This document shows positions 37,611-50,049 of a stretch of DNA of 64,000 bases, in pieces. Location: NCBI GenBank assembly GCA_947184155.2, contig CAMXCT020006749.1, forward strand, positions 62,001 through 126,000. The letters run 5' to 3'. The DNA is from Cladocopium goreaui. Its lineage: Eukaryota; Sar; Dinophyceae; Suessiales; Symbiodiniaceae. Positions within the stretch are counted from its first letter, which is position 1. Each line of letters starts with the position of its first letter. The position numbers and the translations under genes are program-made. Under the pieces are notes generated by a model, which saw nothing but the letters and a program-made list of their open reading frames with translations, did not search any database and was not told the DNA's origin.

Positions 37611-37939
37611 ACTCATAGACTCAACAATTGACTGCAGTGGCTGGTCCGTGGTGGAATTGCTGTACAAAGGCGCACATGCTGATGCCTTGCCAAATTTGTC
37701 AGAACCATGCTGAATTGATTGAAGCCAACAAATTGATTGAATTGAGCCAACGATAGACATTTGGAGCTGTGAGACGAGCTGTGAGATTACCAAAGCCGAG
37801 ATTAGCATCGAGTCGGTGACAGAACCCGGAAGAACCCAACGGCCGTGGCCAACGTGCTATCACACACAGACATGAACGTGCCCAGAATACTTTGAATACT
37901 TTGAATTGATCTGGATATGTCTGATCTGTTTTTCTTGTG

Positions 37940-39990
37940 ATTGATGTGATTGATCTGGATCCAGCCACCATCGTACTGTGGCAACTGTGGCAACTTGTTC
38001 TTGTGCTTGATCAATATGTTGACTTTTTTTGCTTTGCCATGCTTTGCCAATTGGCTTTCCTTATGTCCCGTTTGGTGCATTCCGCATGGAACCGTCGTTG
38101 GAAAAAGAGACTTTGTTGGATTGGCCTGGTGAGATCACCGGCCTAACAGCATTGTGACCCCTCTCAAAGAGGAGTCAAAACCCCAAGTTTCGTAAGATCC
38201 AACCGATCTGTGAACTGGAGTCCAAAATCAAAAAAGGTCTCTATAGCAACGAAAAAAATCTGGATCATAGGGTATCAAAATCTGCACACATGGACGCATG
38301 CAATGCCTGCATCCGGATGGTAACCGAAACATGTGCCGACGTTTTTTCAGAATTGCACTTCCAGTGCTTTTAATTAAGAGACCTGGTGAAACATCAAACC
38401 AGGAGTTCTTGCATAGTTTTCTGATGCAGCTGCCAGTCTACTTCATCTTAATTGCAGCTAGAACCCTCGTACCGGAAATGTGGCAACTTGGCTTGTGCTT
38501 TATCAATTTATGAATATGTTGACTTTTTTGATTTGCAAATTGGATTTCCTTATTTCTCGCTTGGTGCATTCTGCATGGATCTGTCACAGTTGGAAAAAGA
38601 GACTTTCTCGGATTTAAGGTATCAATGCTGCACACATGGACGCATGCAATGCCTGCATCCGGATTGTAACCGAAACATGTGCCGATCTTTTTTCAGAATT
38701 GCACTTCGAGTTCTTTTAATTAAGAGACCTGGTGAAACATGGAACCAGGAGTTCTGGTATGGTTTCCTGATGCAGCTGCAAATGCGACATGATTGATCTT
38801 ATTGCAGCTAGAACCCCTTTACGAGACATGTGGCAACTTGGCTTGTGCTTTATCAATTTATGAATATGTTGACTTTTTTGGATTTGCAAATTGGATTTCC
38901 TTATTTCTCGCTTGGTGCATTCTGCATGGATCTGTCACAGTTGGAAAAAGAGACTTTGTCGGATTTAGGGTTTCAATGCTGCACACATGGACGCATGCAA
39001 TGCCTGCATCCGGATTGTAACCGAAACATGTGCCGATCTTTTTTCAGAATTGCACTTCGAGTTCTTTTAATTAAGAGACCTGGTGAAACATGGAACCAGG
39101 AGTTCTGGTATGGTTTCCTGATGCAGCTGCAAATGCGACATGATTTATCTTGTTGCAGCTAGAACCCCTTTACGAGACATGTGGCAACTTGGCTTGTGCT
39201 TTATCAATTTATGAATATGTTGACTTTTTTTGATTTGCAAATTGGATTTCCTTATTTCTCGCTTGGTGCATTCTGCATGGATCTGTCACAGTTGGAAAAA
39301 GAGACTTTCTCGGATTTAAGGTATCAAAACCTGCACACATGGACGAATGCAATGCCTGCATCCGGATTGTAACCGAAACATGTGCCGATCTTTTTTCAGA
39401 ATTGCACTTCGAGTTCTTTTAATTAAGAGACCTGGTGAAACATGGAACTTGGAGTTCTGGTATGGTTTCCTGATGCAGCTGCAAAGGCGACATGATTGAT
39501 CTTATTGCAGCTAGAACCCCTTTACGAGACATGTGGCAACTTGGCTTGTGCTTTATCAATTTATGAATATGTTGACTTTTTTTGATTTGCAAATTGGATT
39601 TCCTTATTTCTCGCTTGGTGCATTCTGCATGGATCTGTCACAGTTGGAAAAATAGACTTTGTCGGATTTAGGGTATCAATGCTGCACACATGGACGCATG
39701 CAATGCCTGCATCCGGATTGTAACCGAAACATGTGCCGATCTTTTTTCAGAATTGCACTTCGAGTTCTTTTAATTAAGAGACCTGGTGAAACATGGAACC
39801 AGGAGTTCTGGTATGGTTTCCTGATGCAGCTGCAAATGCGACATGATTGATCTTATTGCAGCTAGAACCCCTTTACGAGACATGTGGCAACTTGGCTTGC
39901 GCTTTATCAATTTATCAAATTTTATCAATAGGTTGACTTTTTTTGATTTGCATTGGCTTTCCTTATGTCCCGTTGGTGCGTTCCGCATGG
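37940..39990. repeat. about 351-bp tandem array, roughly 5-6 units
   Basis: CACACATGGAC recurs at 38285, 38631, 38982, 39334 and 39685, i.e. periods of 346, 351, 352 and 351 bp. The two ends are more diverged than the middle units. Each unit contains a TTTTTTCAG tract followed by AATTGCACTTCGAG, and on the plus strand an open frame of up to 114 codons with the Cys/His-rich motif CCTHGRMQCLHPDC. The frame is not open through the whole array, so a satellite is more likely than a gene. Confidence 0.9.
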
Positions 39991-40180
39991 AACCGTCACA
40001 CTTGAGTTGTAAGCAACACCGGGTAAGGAAAAGTTTCTTTGATGTAAACAGGCGCGATCATTGTCTTGTTTCCATGTAAACAGGCAACAGGTTGCCTACA
40101 TATCATTTACAAATTAAACTAAGGATTATCAAACGCAGAAGAGTTCAAACGCAATTTCACACTTGCAGGCCGACCCAGCG

Positions 40181-41310
40181 CCCACATGCGCCGCACCTGA
40201 ACCTGACCTTGCTGAGCCCTCCTTTCGATCGCTTTCCGATAGCTTTGTCCTTACTGTTTGCACAAACACACCAAATGCAGCTTGACTTTCAATGATGCTT
40301 TGATTTGGCATCTTTGGCTCTGGATCGCAACCACGGGACATCAGCTTGATCATTGACAATATTGACAGTCATTACCTGGCCGAGATTGAGAACAACCTGT
40401 GCTTCTGCACAACTCTGAATGCAGTCTGCATGGCGGAATGGATGTTGACCACATGGGTGCTTGCTCAGCGCCGGTGCAGTACGTGTCATTCACGGTGTGG
40501 CAGCGAAGTCGCTGGGAGCAAGAAACTACTGAAACGCATAATCAAGCATTGCACAAAGGATTGGGCAGGCATCACCCGCACTAGTGCCATGACTTGGTAG
40601 CAACAAATGGACAGCACATCTGACACATCTACAACATTCGCTTGATTCAAGCTCCATCGTTGGTCACAGGTTCAAGTTCAAGTTCTCCCTTCAATCCCCA
40701 CTCGGACTGGTACCAGATCTTGGTGATTGCAGTCATTGAAGCTAGATCTGCAGAGTTCGTGAGTACGTTGTGTTGCTTGGGAATAGCTATGAGCGCCCTG
40801 GTGTTTATCATGTAAACCACTGGCGTTGAATGGCATTGACCTCTTTGGCCTAGCTGCTTTTTCTCTGCAGTTACAGCCCATCGCTTCAGGGGTTCTTTCA
40901 GCAAAGGTTCACAAGCAGGAGTCTGCTGCCGCATTCTCTTCCAAACGGATAATCCATTGCAAGAGATGAAGCGCTATTTGACTTCTTGCCTTTTGATCTT
41001 TTAGGACGTGGTGACATGACAAGGAATCACACATGTATCAGCTGAAGGCTTATCATTGACGACATTCAAGCAGGTCCCGCTATGCTGCCTATGGGTAAAA
41101 TCCCACATCCAGCTGAACCTTTTCCATGTAGGACATTTGGCACAACCTTCCAAGCTCAATGCAAGAACTGTTGAAATCTTTCCTACGTTACCCGGCGCCG
41201 TAGCTGTGGCGGAAGTTGTTGGAGCACTCTCAAGGCAGAATCTACGCGGGGCATGTGTTGGGCCAAAATTCACCCGGTTCATCTGCCTGGCCATTCCAAG
41301 ACTAGCTGTG
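40181..41310 (-). repeat. 1,449-bp-spaced duplication, copy A, with exon-like segments
   Basis: Almost identical to 41630-42745 (offset 1,449 for most of its length). On the minus strand it holds QTPACEPLLKEPLKRWAVTA (about 40925-40865), TKIWYQSEWGLKGELELEPV (about 40720-40660), LVRVMPAQSFVQCLIMRF (about 40580-40525), SAMQTAFRVVQKHRLFSIS ending at a GTAATG donor (about 40450-40380) and NQSIIESQAAFGVFVQTVR (about 40300-40240). These look like exons of one unrecognised gene. Confidence 0.85.
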
Positions 41311-41629
41311 CTCTAGCCAAGGGCTGTGGATCGCCTGTAAGCTGTGCCTAGCTGCTGATCCTTGCCGCGAACAATCGTCGATACCGGCTAAAGATGCACA
41401 AACGGTCACCGAAGCCATGCTTTGAATCTGCTTGGAGAGATTGGACTACGACCGCGCTTTGTCGCCAACAGTATGTATGTTGCCGATGACAGGTGTGAGA
41501 ACATTGAGACAGCAGTGGCAAAGTGTTCAAACACATCCAGGCGCCTGAATCATTGAAAGCTTGACTGCACTTGGCACATCTTGGCACTGAACTTCGCACT
41601 GCACTTGGCATGCAAGTGTAAAGGACCCG

Positions 41630-42745
41630 CCCACATGCGCCGCACCTGAACCTGACCTTGCTGAGCCCTCCTTTCGATCGCTTTCCGATAGCTTTGTCCT
41701 TACTGTTTGCACAAACACACCAAATGCAGCTTGACTTTCAATGATGCTTTGATTTGGCATCTTTGGCTCTGGATCGCAACCACGGGACATCAGCTTGATC
41801 ATTGACAATATTGACAGTCATTACCTGGCCGAGATTGAGAACAACCTGTGCTTCTGCACAACTCTGAATGCAGTCTGCATGGCGGAATGGATGTTGACCA
41901 CATGGGTGCTTGCTCAGCGCCGGTGCAGTACGTGTCATTCACGGTGTGGCAGCGAAGTCGCTGGGAGCAAGAAACTACTGAAACGCATAATCAAGCATTG
42001 CACAAAGGATTGGGCAGGCATCACCCGCACTAGTGCCATGACTTGGTAGCAACAAATGGACAGCACATCTGACACATCTACAACATTCGCTTGATTCAAG
42101 CTCCATCGTTGGTCACAGGTTCAAGTTCAAGTTCTCCCTTCAATCCCCACTCGGACTGGTACCAGATCTTGGTGATTGCAGCCATTGAAGCTAGATCTGC
42201 AGAGTTCGTGAGTACGTTGTGTTGCTTGGGAATAGCTATGAGCGCCCTGGTGTTTATCATGTAAACCACTGGCGTTGAATGGCATTGACCTCTTTGGCCT
42301 AGCTGCTTTTTCTCTGCAGTTACAGCCCATCGCTTCAGGGGTTCTTTCAGCAAAGGTTCACAAGCAGGAGTCTGCTGCCGCATTCTCTTCCAAACGGATA
42401 ATCCATTGCAAGAGATGAAGCGCTATTTGACTTCTTGCCTTTTGATCTTTTAGGACGTGGTGACATGACAAGGAATCACACAGAAGGCGTATCGTTGACG
42501 ACATTCAAGCAGGTCCCGCTATGCTGCCTATGGGTAAAATCCCGCATCCAGCTGAACCTTTTCCATGCAGGACATTTGGCACAACCTTCCAAGCTCAATG
42601 CAAGAACTGTTGACATCTTTCCTTCGTTACCGGCGCCGTAGCTGTGGCGGAAGTTGTTGGAGCACTCTCAAGGCAGAATCTACGCGGGGCATGTGTTGGG
42701 CTGTCAAAATTCACCCGGTTCATCTGCCTGGCCATTCCAAGATAG
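41630..42745 (-). repeat. 1,449-bp-spaced duplication, copy B
   Basis: Repeats copy A with only a few changes, for example T at 40737 versus C at 42186 (Thr to Ala in the reading frame). A 23-bp stretch of copy A (about 41031-41053) is missing near 42482. All exon-like segments of copy A are conserved, so the duplication is recent. The spacer 41311-41629 is not repeated. Confidence 0.85.
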
Positions 42746-43949
42746 GAACAAAAGGACATCCATTTTTCATCCACACCCACATGGGGAGTTGAGCAGCCAG
42801 ACATGTCTTTCGATGCCTTTCATACCACTAGGCTGATAAGTTCGCAGCATGAAGCTACTGATGAAGTCACAGGAGCGACGCGTTAGAGGAATTCCTGAGA
42901 TGCCTGAGCACACTTTCTGAAATGCTTTGGAGCCATGCGCACATGAATAAGCTAGTTTGGATATCTACCATCAGCCACGCCTGCACTCCAAGGTCTTCTG
43001 GACATCCTCTTGGGAAAGCTTGCAAGTACGAAACTTTGACGAGTGATGTTTTTTCGACGAATGAAGGTTGAGACACTTCAGAATAGAACGGACTTGCAAC
43101 TGACTTGCACTACCTTGGACCAGGCGGAGGGTTATCCAAAAACTGAAATGTGTTGCATATGTGTGGCATCCACCTCACACTCAAATTCAATCGGATTCGC
43201 ATTTCACAAGTCACCGTCGCAAATCTCAGCACAGAAGGCCCCACGGAGTGTCATTGAAACTCAGCTACATATGCTACACTTGCACTGCAAGCTGTTTCAA
43301 TCCATGGAGGTACAAATGTCAATCTTTAGGGTTTGTCAATTTGTGTTTCGGAACCGATACCTGGCAGGATGGACCCCACACCAACAAGTCCTACAGAGAA
43401 CCACCGCATCCGAGCTGGCAACCCTGAAGGCATCACGAATGCGTCACCGTGTCAAAGCAACCCTGCTATATCCTGGGAAGCAGCTGAGGTTCAAGATGGT
43501 TCAAGATGGTTCAAGAGAAACATCGTCAGTCCAATGGTGTTCACTCCAGAACTACGCTAGTGGCACGAGGATCAGGAAAACTCTGAGGTGAGGGGATTGT
43601 TCGAATTGTTCCCGGCTGTGTGTTTATAACGCATGTTTTGCCATGCCATGCTTCATCTTTGGCTTTGCCAAGGCTAATCTTGTTGAAGAAGGGTGCCACA
43701 TGTTGGATGCTGTTGCATGTGCTCCGCCATTCAACCAAAAAGAATGCACACTTTGCAACGGCAATGCGTTCACTTTGGGCGTGCCGAACATGCCAACAAT
43801 TGTGCCAAGCCTTGTTTTTCCGATATTGCCGATGAGGACCGACTCAAATGACACTTCGTTCCTTGAGCCACTTGGCTGAGAGGCATGGATTCCTGGGAAT
43901 GAACTTGGAGCTCTCCGCCGCTGTTTCGTCAATTCTTTTGCCGCGGATG

Positions 43950-43972
43950 TGTGTGTGTGTGTGTGTTTGTGT
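43950..43972. repeat. (GT)n microsatellite
   Basis: About ten GT dinucleotides. Confidence 0.85.
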
Positions 43973-44044
43973 CATGTGACATGGCACAAACATCGACAAC
44001 CAATGGCTTGCGGGACTTGCATGTGCTGTTGCCATCCCATCCCT

Positions 44045-44245
44045 TGTGCCTGGGGGCATCGAGCATTCACAAGATTTTGTTGCCTCTCTGATCTCGTGAT
44101 GATAGTGGTGGGGTAGGTGCACAAAGTCAACTACTGGCGTTGTATGTCAAGAGGTCCCGGAATGCAACAAATACCTGTCTGGAGGCAAGGACAGCCAACA
44201 CGTATGCAGATTTGCATGGCTGGCTTGCGACTAGAATCCAGTTGA
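44045..44245. repeat. local duplicate, copy 1
   Basis: About 200 bp starting near GGGGCATCGAGCATTCACAA repeated at 44664-44855 with few changes. A following segment (44426-44480) recurs at 44859-44912, so the second copy has lost about 180 bp between the two blocks. Confidence 0.8.
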
Positions 44246-44663
44246 AGGTTGACAGACCTGAACAGCAAACCAAAAGAAGGCAACACTATGCTGAAATTCT
44301 TTTCCAAGGAAACACCCCCAGAACGCTCAGTTGCAGCACATGATGGGTATCTTGAGAGCTGAAACCCGCTCAGAATTCTTTGGAAGCAGTGTATGCAGCA
44401 AATGACCGGTGTGGGCATGGGAGAATGCCGATACGCAGTTGCAATCTGCAGCTACTCTTGTCCATTGGCAACAAGCATCCGAGATCTTCTCTCTTGGAAA
44501 TGTCTGCTGTGTGCACAGTTGCGGCTATGCCCCAAGTGCCACTGCCTTCTCCTACATTTCTGCATGAAGGACAAGTGTAGGCAACAGGGATTGCAGGGAT
44601 CGAAGCCAAACCCAAACAGAAAGAAATGACCGGAATCGAAAGCTGTTGTCATCCTTGTGCCTG

Positions 44664-44912
44664 TTTGGGGCATCGAGCATTCACAAGATTTTGTTGCCTC
44701 TCTGATCTCGTGATGATAGTGGTGGGGTAGGTGCACAAAGTCAACTACTGGCTTTGTATGTCAAGAGGTCCCGGAATGCAACAAATACCTGTCTGGAGGC
44801 AAGGATAGCCAACACGTATGCAGATTTGCATGGCTGGCTTGCGACTAGGATCTAGCTGCCGATACGCAGTTGCAATCTGCAGCTACTCTTGTCCATTGGC
44901 AACAAGCATCCA
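44664..44912. repeat. local duplicate, copy 2 (internally deleted)
   Basis: Combines the blocks 44057-44245 and 44426-44480 directly. Similarity stops after AACAAGCATCC. Confidence 0.8.
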
Positions 44913-45239
44913 AGATCTATTTGTCATCCTTGTGCCTGTTTCGGAAGGCGCACGCTCACAAGGTTGGTCTGTTTGATCTTGTTATACTCAGCATATCTCA
45001 GGGTGCAAAGGATGGTGGATGTCATGTGCGTCATATTGCATGCCTCTTCAAACCTTTTCTGCAAGTGTTCAAGTGTTAAGCTGACTGTTTGGTGGGCTGA
45101 CCCCATGCTGCACAGCCAAGGTGCATTTTCAGGAATGTACCGCTCCCAAACCATAAACGCATTTCTCCTTTCTATTCTGCCATGATGCTCGCAGCCAACA
45201 GCCTGTTGAAAGATATGAGAGGCAGGAATGCTCAAAGAA

Positions 45240-47460
45240 TCTCAAAACATTGTTGCGGTGTAGATATGTGTGTAGATGCTATTGTATCGCTATTGCGACC
45301 TAGATTCCATGAAAGGCCACTGGCAAGACCACTTGCAACACATCAACATGGATGTCTGATGTCTTGGTATTTATCTTGTCCTGGCCCCAACACTTCGTGG
45401 ATTCTCAACACAGCAACTGTTCGGGGATGTCTTCACCCTGTCATGGTCTGCAAATCGCAAACGGGGCAAGGTTGTACAATAATTATGCAATTGGTGCAAT
45501 TGGCAAATGACTGTGTCGACGTGACAGGATAAATGCACTTGGCAAACTGCACAAAGACTTTCTGGTCAATGGAGAGTGACGACGATGACACTTTCGATTT
45601 CAATAGGCAAAAACTTGTCTGGTCCTTGAGGGTGATTCCAAACAGTGTCCACTGGACTCAGCCCTTTGTTGAACTGTAAAGCATGAACCCATGGGACCAT
45701 GGGATATCCCTCTGTGACGAGCTCTGAGGGTTTTCAATGCTTCAACTGAACTTGGATTTCAGCATATTTCAGCCTGGTCTTCTTTGCCGAATGTTGAAAT
45801 AGTTCATGAAACTTGAATTTTCAATATTTCTCGGGTCGTACCTTACTTTCAATAATTCGAAATGACACTAGGTGAGGTTGCTTGAAAACCGAAATTAGTG
45901 TGAGGTCGTTGTCGCGGCTGATGTCGTTGAACACGCTTGGCCTGGCACGCATGTGGGTCGGTTAGCTAATAAAAACAAAAAAACAAACCAACATCCGGCG
46001 GTTGTACCTGGATGCACCCATCAACGGCTCCATCCAGCCAACATCTAATTGAGTATTAGGAGGACAATGTCGGCCTAAAGGGTCCGTTTTGATCCGTTTT
46101 GTATGCATACCCTTGCCCGATAAGAAGGACAATAGCATTGTTTCCTGGAAACAAGGTGAAAAAAACCTGTGCAGGTATTGAGGTCCTTTGCACCGGTGGA
46201 ATATCTCTAAAAATTCTTGCCGCTACCCACCATACGTCTCCAAATAATCATAAATCATAAATCATAAACATCAACAACTCCAACCTACCTCTTTCCGAAG
46301 AGATACTTTCTGTTATGGCCAATGAACAGCATGGTGCCCTCCCCGCTTTCATTGGAGTACGCGCATACAAGAACCATGCCAGATAGCCGCGCCAAACACA
46401 ATTTGGAAATGTTCTATGACGAAATAGGACCGGTTTGTTTCCTTCATCCTGGAGCTTTTTTGGCGCGGTTTCCCATCATACCCTGCCAAGATAAACAAGA
46501 ATTGAAAACCAGAAAGCCAAGCACATTGTAGTGCGCATGTGATTCTCTTCACTTCCCTTTCAGTCACTCCAAGCACTTTCAACTCTCTTTCCAACATCCT
46601 TCTCTCCACTCACCCGGTCGCGCCTCAACCAAGAGCTCGTTGTCAATGTGCGTTGCAGGCGGGATCGTCGGATCGGCTACAGGTAGTGTTAGATGGTGAC
46701 GTCGTGACATCGATTTCATTGTACAGATTAATTGCTACGATGCCAACAATGGCCGCGGATCCCTACCCCGGGTTACCCCTATAAAGGGGGAGGGCGGGGG
46801 GGGACAAAACCAGCCTGTCGAATTCCACTTTTTTTTGCTTGGAAACCCTGGGATAGTGATCCAACCCCTCGAATGAGAAAACATGATTGCAAACATGGAA
46901 TTTTAAAATGAAATTTCAGTACGACTCCCCCCCCCTCAAATTCAATTTTTAAGAGGGTAGGCATGGCAGATGAATTGTATCACCACGATTCTATCAGTGC
47001 TGTGATAGAGTTCGATCAACGTCACTGGCAGAGTCTGTCGCCCTTTGCGCCGGCTTTCTTGGACAACTCTTTAGATTTTTTTCGATTTACACCCGGCTGG
47101 CTGCCCTAGGCCCTATGAGGCTCTTCGGATCGTTTTTCGCACCTTTTCGCCCGGTCGGCTCACAATCCTCTGTAACAATTGGCTACCTATGGCTCAGCAT
47201 GGCTCAGCATCCTAGCGAATCCTTCTTGCGACTTCCCCCAGCTCTGGCTATTGTATTGGGGACAGGCGCATGAATAAGAACTCTAATCTGTTTCAATTAG
47301 CCCCCCGTCTGCCGTAACATGGGTGTCTGCGCTGGCAGAGAGATCATGCTCACAGGGCGAACATCTGGCTAGACATGAAGGCCTCTGCAGCGGACAAAAA
47401 TCCGTGTCACTTTTGTTTGGGAGTTGACTTCGGAATTAACTGCCATACATCTGCCATACT
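45240..47460. other. gene-poor interval
   Basis: No supportable gene. Short G/C homopolymer runs and a small GC-rich stretch (CCCCGGGTTACCCC, then a G run) lie at 46764-46802. A minus-strand open stretch at 46609-46349 beginning MERRMLERELKVLGVTEREV has no further support. Confidence 0.4.
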
Positions 47461-47997
47461 ATGCAGTTGAGTTGGGTACATGAAGGTGTGCGCGATGGTT
47501 CAGGTGGCCGTGAAACGGGCTTGGTTCCCATTCCCTCTTTTGTTGGTCACAAGTTGAAAATGCGGCTCATAGCCTCAAGAAATGGCAGCAATTATAGTTA
47601 TAGTGAATGCAGTGGTGACGACCGTTGTCACTGCTGTTCCTTGTCTGCATCGAAGGACTCCCTTGAAACTTCCATATTAGAGCAGCACCCGCGGCACTTT
47701 GCCACACATCAAAAGCGACATCTGCAGAGTGCGCATAGTACGCAGGGCTGTCTACTTAAACCCTTTGCTTTTTTTGCCTTGCTTTTGCCAAATAATACAG
47801 GAGCCGTGACTCAAGCGATACTCGGCTACATTCAAGCCAGCACTCTAGTCTCGCCTCTCTTGGGTCGCACCTGGATTGCTGAAGTGGAACGGAGTGACAA
47901 ATGTGACAATGAGCTGAGACGAGTGCAGGAGACAAGGAAGCGCTTTACCCCAGCAATCTCCTTCCCTTCCAGTCTTGAATGCGGCAAGTCATTTTGA
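47461..47997 (+). CDS. hypothetical intronless ORF, 178 aa
   Basis: Uninterrupted plus-strand frame from ATG to TGA with no competing minus-strand frame of similar length. No motif, signal peptide or family recognised, and it is on the opposite strand to every supported gene. It may be a chance open frame. Confidence 0.25.
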   Translation: MQLSWVHEGVRDGSGGRETGLVPIPSFVGHKLKMRLIASRNGSNYSYSECSGDDRCHCCSLSASKDSLETSILEQHPRHFATHQKRHLQSAHSTQGCLLKPFAFFALLLPNNTGAVTQAILGYIQASTLVSPLLGRTWIAEVERSDKCDNELRRVQETRKRFTPAISFPSSLECGKSF

Positions 47998-47999
47998 TG

Positions 48000-49380
48000 C
48001 GGTAACGACATCTAAATATACGGATTTTTAAATATACGAAACAGTACGAAACACCGCAGACTGAAGCATTGTGATTCATTTGAGTCGGTGATTCTGTGAC
48101 TGGTGATTCTGCGACTGGTGATTCGCATCATGGTCGGAGAAAAAACAAATCTGGCTCATAAACAGCCTGAATTTGAACCAAGCAGTTTGACAAGTAGTTT
48201 GACAAGCAGTTTGGCAGGTGTTCGCCTACAGAGGCTAGCTGGCTACAACATTGAACATGAGCATCTCACTGCTTTGGATGTGAAGGAATTTTGAAGCATT
48301 GAATCAAACCCAAGTATTGAATCCCAGGGTCAGTCCATCCTTGCTCGGCTTCTTTGCTTTTTGATCTTTTTGGATTTTGGTCGCTGGACACTGGGTTGAG
48401 CTGGTCACGGGGATATTGGCTTACGCAAGGCTTACGCGGCACTTAGGCGATGGTGGTTTTGGCTCATGCGGATCCTTATGACCACCCGGATACTTAACAA
48501 TACATAAGGCCGGGGTTTTACAGCGTGGCTCACATCGATTTTCTACACTGATATTTTGGATTACCCCGCGATTATTTTCCTTGGCCAGCCCGGCCATTTA
48601 AACATACGGAATCCAAATTACTTAAAGAGTGAAGCGGTCACTGGTGATTGCGGTTTATGCCTGCTCTGCTAGAAGCAGCATATCTGGCACAATGTTGGGT
48701 CGATCGAAATCGCGATTGCACTGCAGCTGTGTGGAGGTGTCTGATATGGGGTGGTCAGCAGGTTACTTGACTTAGACATACCAGTTTCTAATTGCATTGA
48801 CACTACAGTTGACTTGACTGCAGGTTGACTTGACTGCAGGTTGACTTGACTGCAATTGGTTTGTCCCAGTTTCCTTCTGCAAATCAACGACAAAATGCTG
48901 ATGAGAGGGCCCGGTGCCACAAATCTGCACCTCAGTCCAGGCCCCTCCACGTGTTCATTGTGTTTCCCTGTCGCTGAATTTAGCATGAACAGTTTGAACT
49001 GAAATAACTAAACATGATCAACAATCCCTAAAGCCAGCCAATGGCCTTGCGGTGAAACATGTGTGATTCCAAATGGTCTGCTAAAATGGTCTGCGCACAA
49101 TGGACATGTTTTTAGGAACTCACAAATTCTGTTTTGCTTGTCCACCAACGGGAGGGATGCAACAAGGATGCACATGGAAATAAAACGCGACACAACAACG
49201 TTTCTACCACTTTCCAATCAAAAAAAAGGGGGGGCTGAGAACCCAAAAGCAAAACGACAGCAAACATATTGTAATAATTGGTCTATTTCCCTTTCGCCTC
49301 TTGCCAGCATCTTTTTAGAAGATGAACATTATGGACGCATTCACTGCAAATTTCATTTTTTTTCAGCTCTGCGCGGAAGC
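48000..49380. other. gene-poor interval
   Basis: Nothing recognised. Short direct repeats include GGTTGACTTGACTGCA (48822-48855) and GGTGATTCTG (48088-48125). An open minus-strand stretch at 48986-48669 is unsupported. Confidence 0.35.
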
Positions 49381-49392
49381 ATTGAGTGAGGC

Positions 49393-49846
49393 AAGCTCGC
49401 TGATCTCCGGCGGCTTCTTCTCCCCACCCATTTGCCGTCCGAAGCCGTCCGCGCAGCCACGTCCGCAGCCGTCCGCGCAGCCAAGCTCGCTCGTCCCCAG
49501 CGGCTTCTTCTCCCCACCCATTTCCACCGACTCCCTTCCGCGCAGCCAAGCTCGCTCATCCCCAGCGGCTTCTTCTCCCCACCCATTTCCAGCCACCCGA
49601 TTGCACCCACGCCGTCCGCAGCCGTCCGCGCAGCCAAGCTCGCTCATCCCCAGCGGCTTCTTCTCCCCACCCATTTCCAGCCACTCCCTTGCAACCACGC
49701 CGTCCGCAGCCGTCCGCGCAGGCAAGCTCGCTGATCTCCAGCGGCTTCTTCTCCCCACCCATTTGCCGTCTGCAGCCGTCCGCGCAGCCAAGCTCGCTCA
49801 TCCCCAGCGGCTTCTTCTCCCCACCCATTTCCAGCCACTCCTTTCC
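49393..49846. repeat. GC-rich minisatellite, units of 65-90 bp
   Basis: AAGCTCGCT recurs at 49393, 49483, 49548, 49636, 49723 and 49790, each followed by CGGCTTCTTCTCCCCACCCA. Long open frames on both strands (up to 229 aa) come from the repeat and its composition; I do not call a gene. Confidence 0.9.
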
Positions 49847-49978
49847 TTTCCCTTCCTTTCCCTTCCTTTCCCTTCCTTTCCCTTCCTTTCCCTTCCTTTC
49901 CCTTGCTTTCCCTTCCGTTCCTTTCCTGTTCCTTCTGTTCCCTCCCTTTCCCTTCCTTTCCCTTCCTTTCCCTTGCAC
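49847..49978. repeat. CCTTTCCCTT minisatellite
   Basis: About a dozen units of roughly 10-11 bp with pyrimidines only on the plus strand, directly abutting the GC-rich minisatellite. Confidence 0.9.
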
Positions 49979-50049
49979 CCACACTGTCCGCACACCACCC
50001 CACGCGGTTAAACAACTAAGCAAGAACCCAAGCATCGAAGATGCTTTTG

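Noticed and set aside
37480-37713. Plus-strand ankyrin-like phrase VVELLYKGAHADALP
   Set aside because: Only one weak partial repeat; the minus strand gives an equally good open stretch and fits the gene direction.
48440-48470. Second possible spliced-leader relic (GTTTTGGCTCATG)
   Set aside because: Only about ten bases match and the essential CCATTTT and CAAG parts are missing.
49322-50011. Long plus-strand frame of 229 codons and overlapping minus-strand frames
   Set aside because: They coincide exactly with minisatellites, read open on both strands, and change product with every unit shift.
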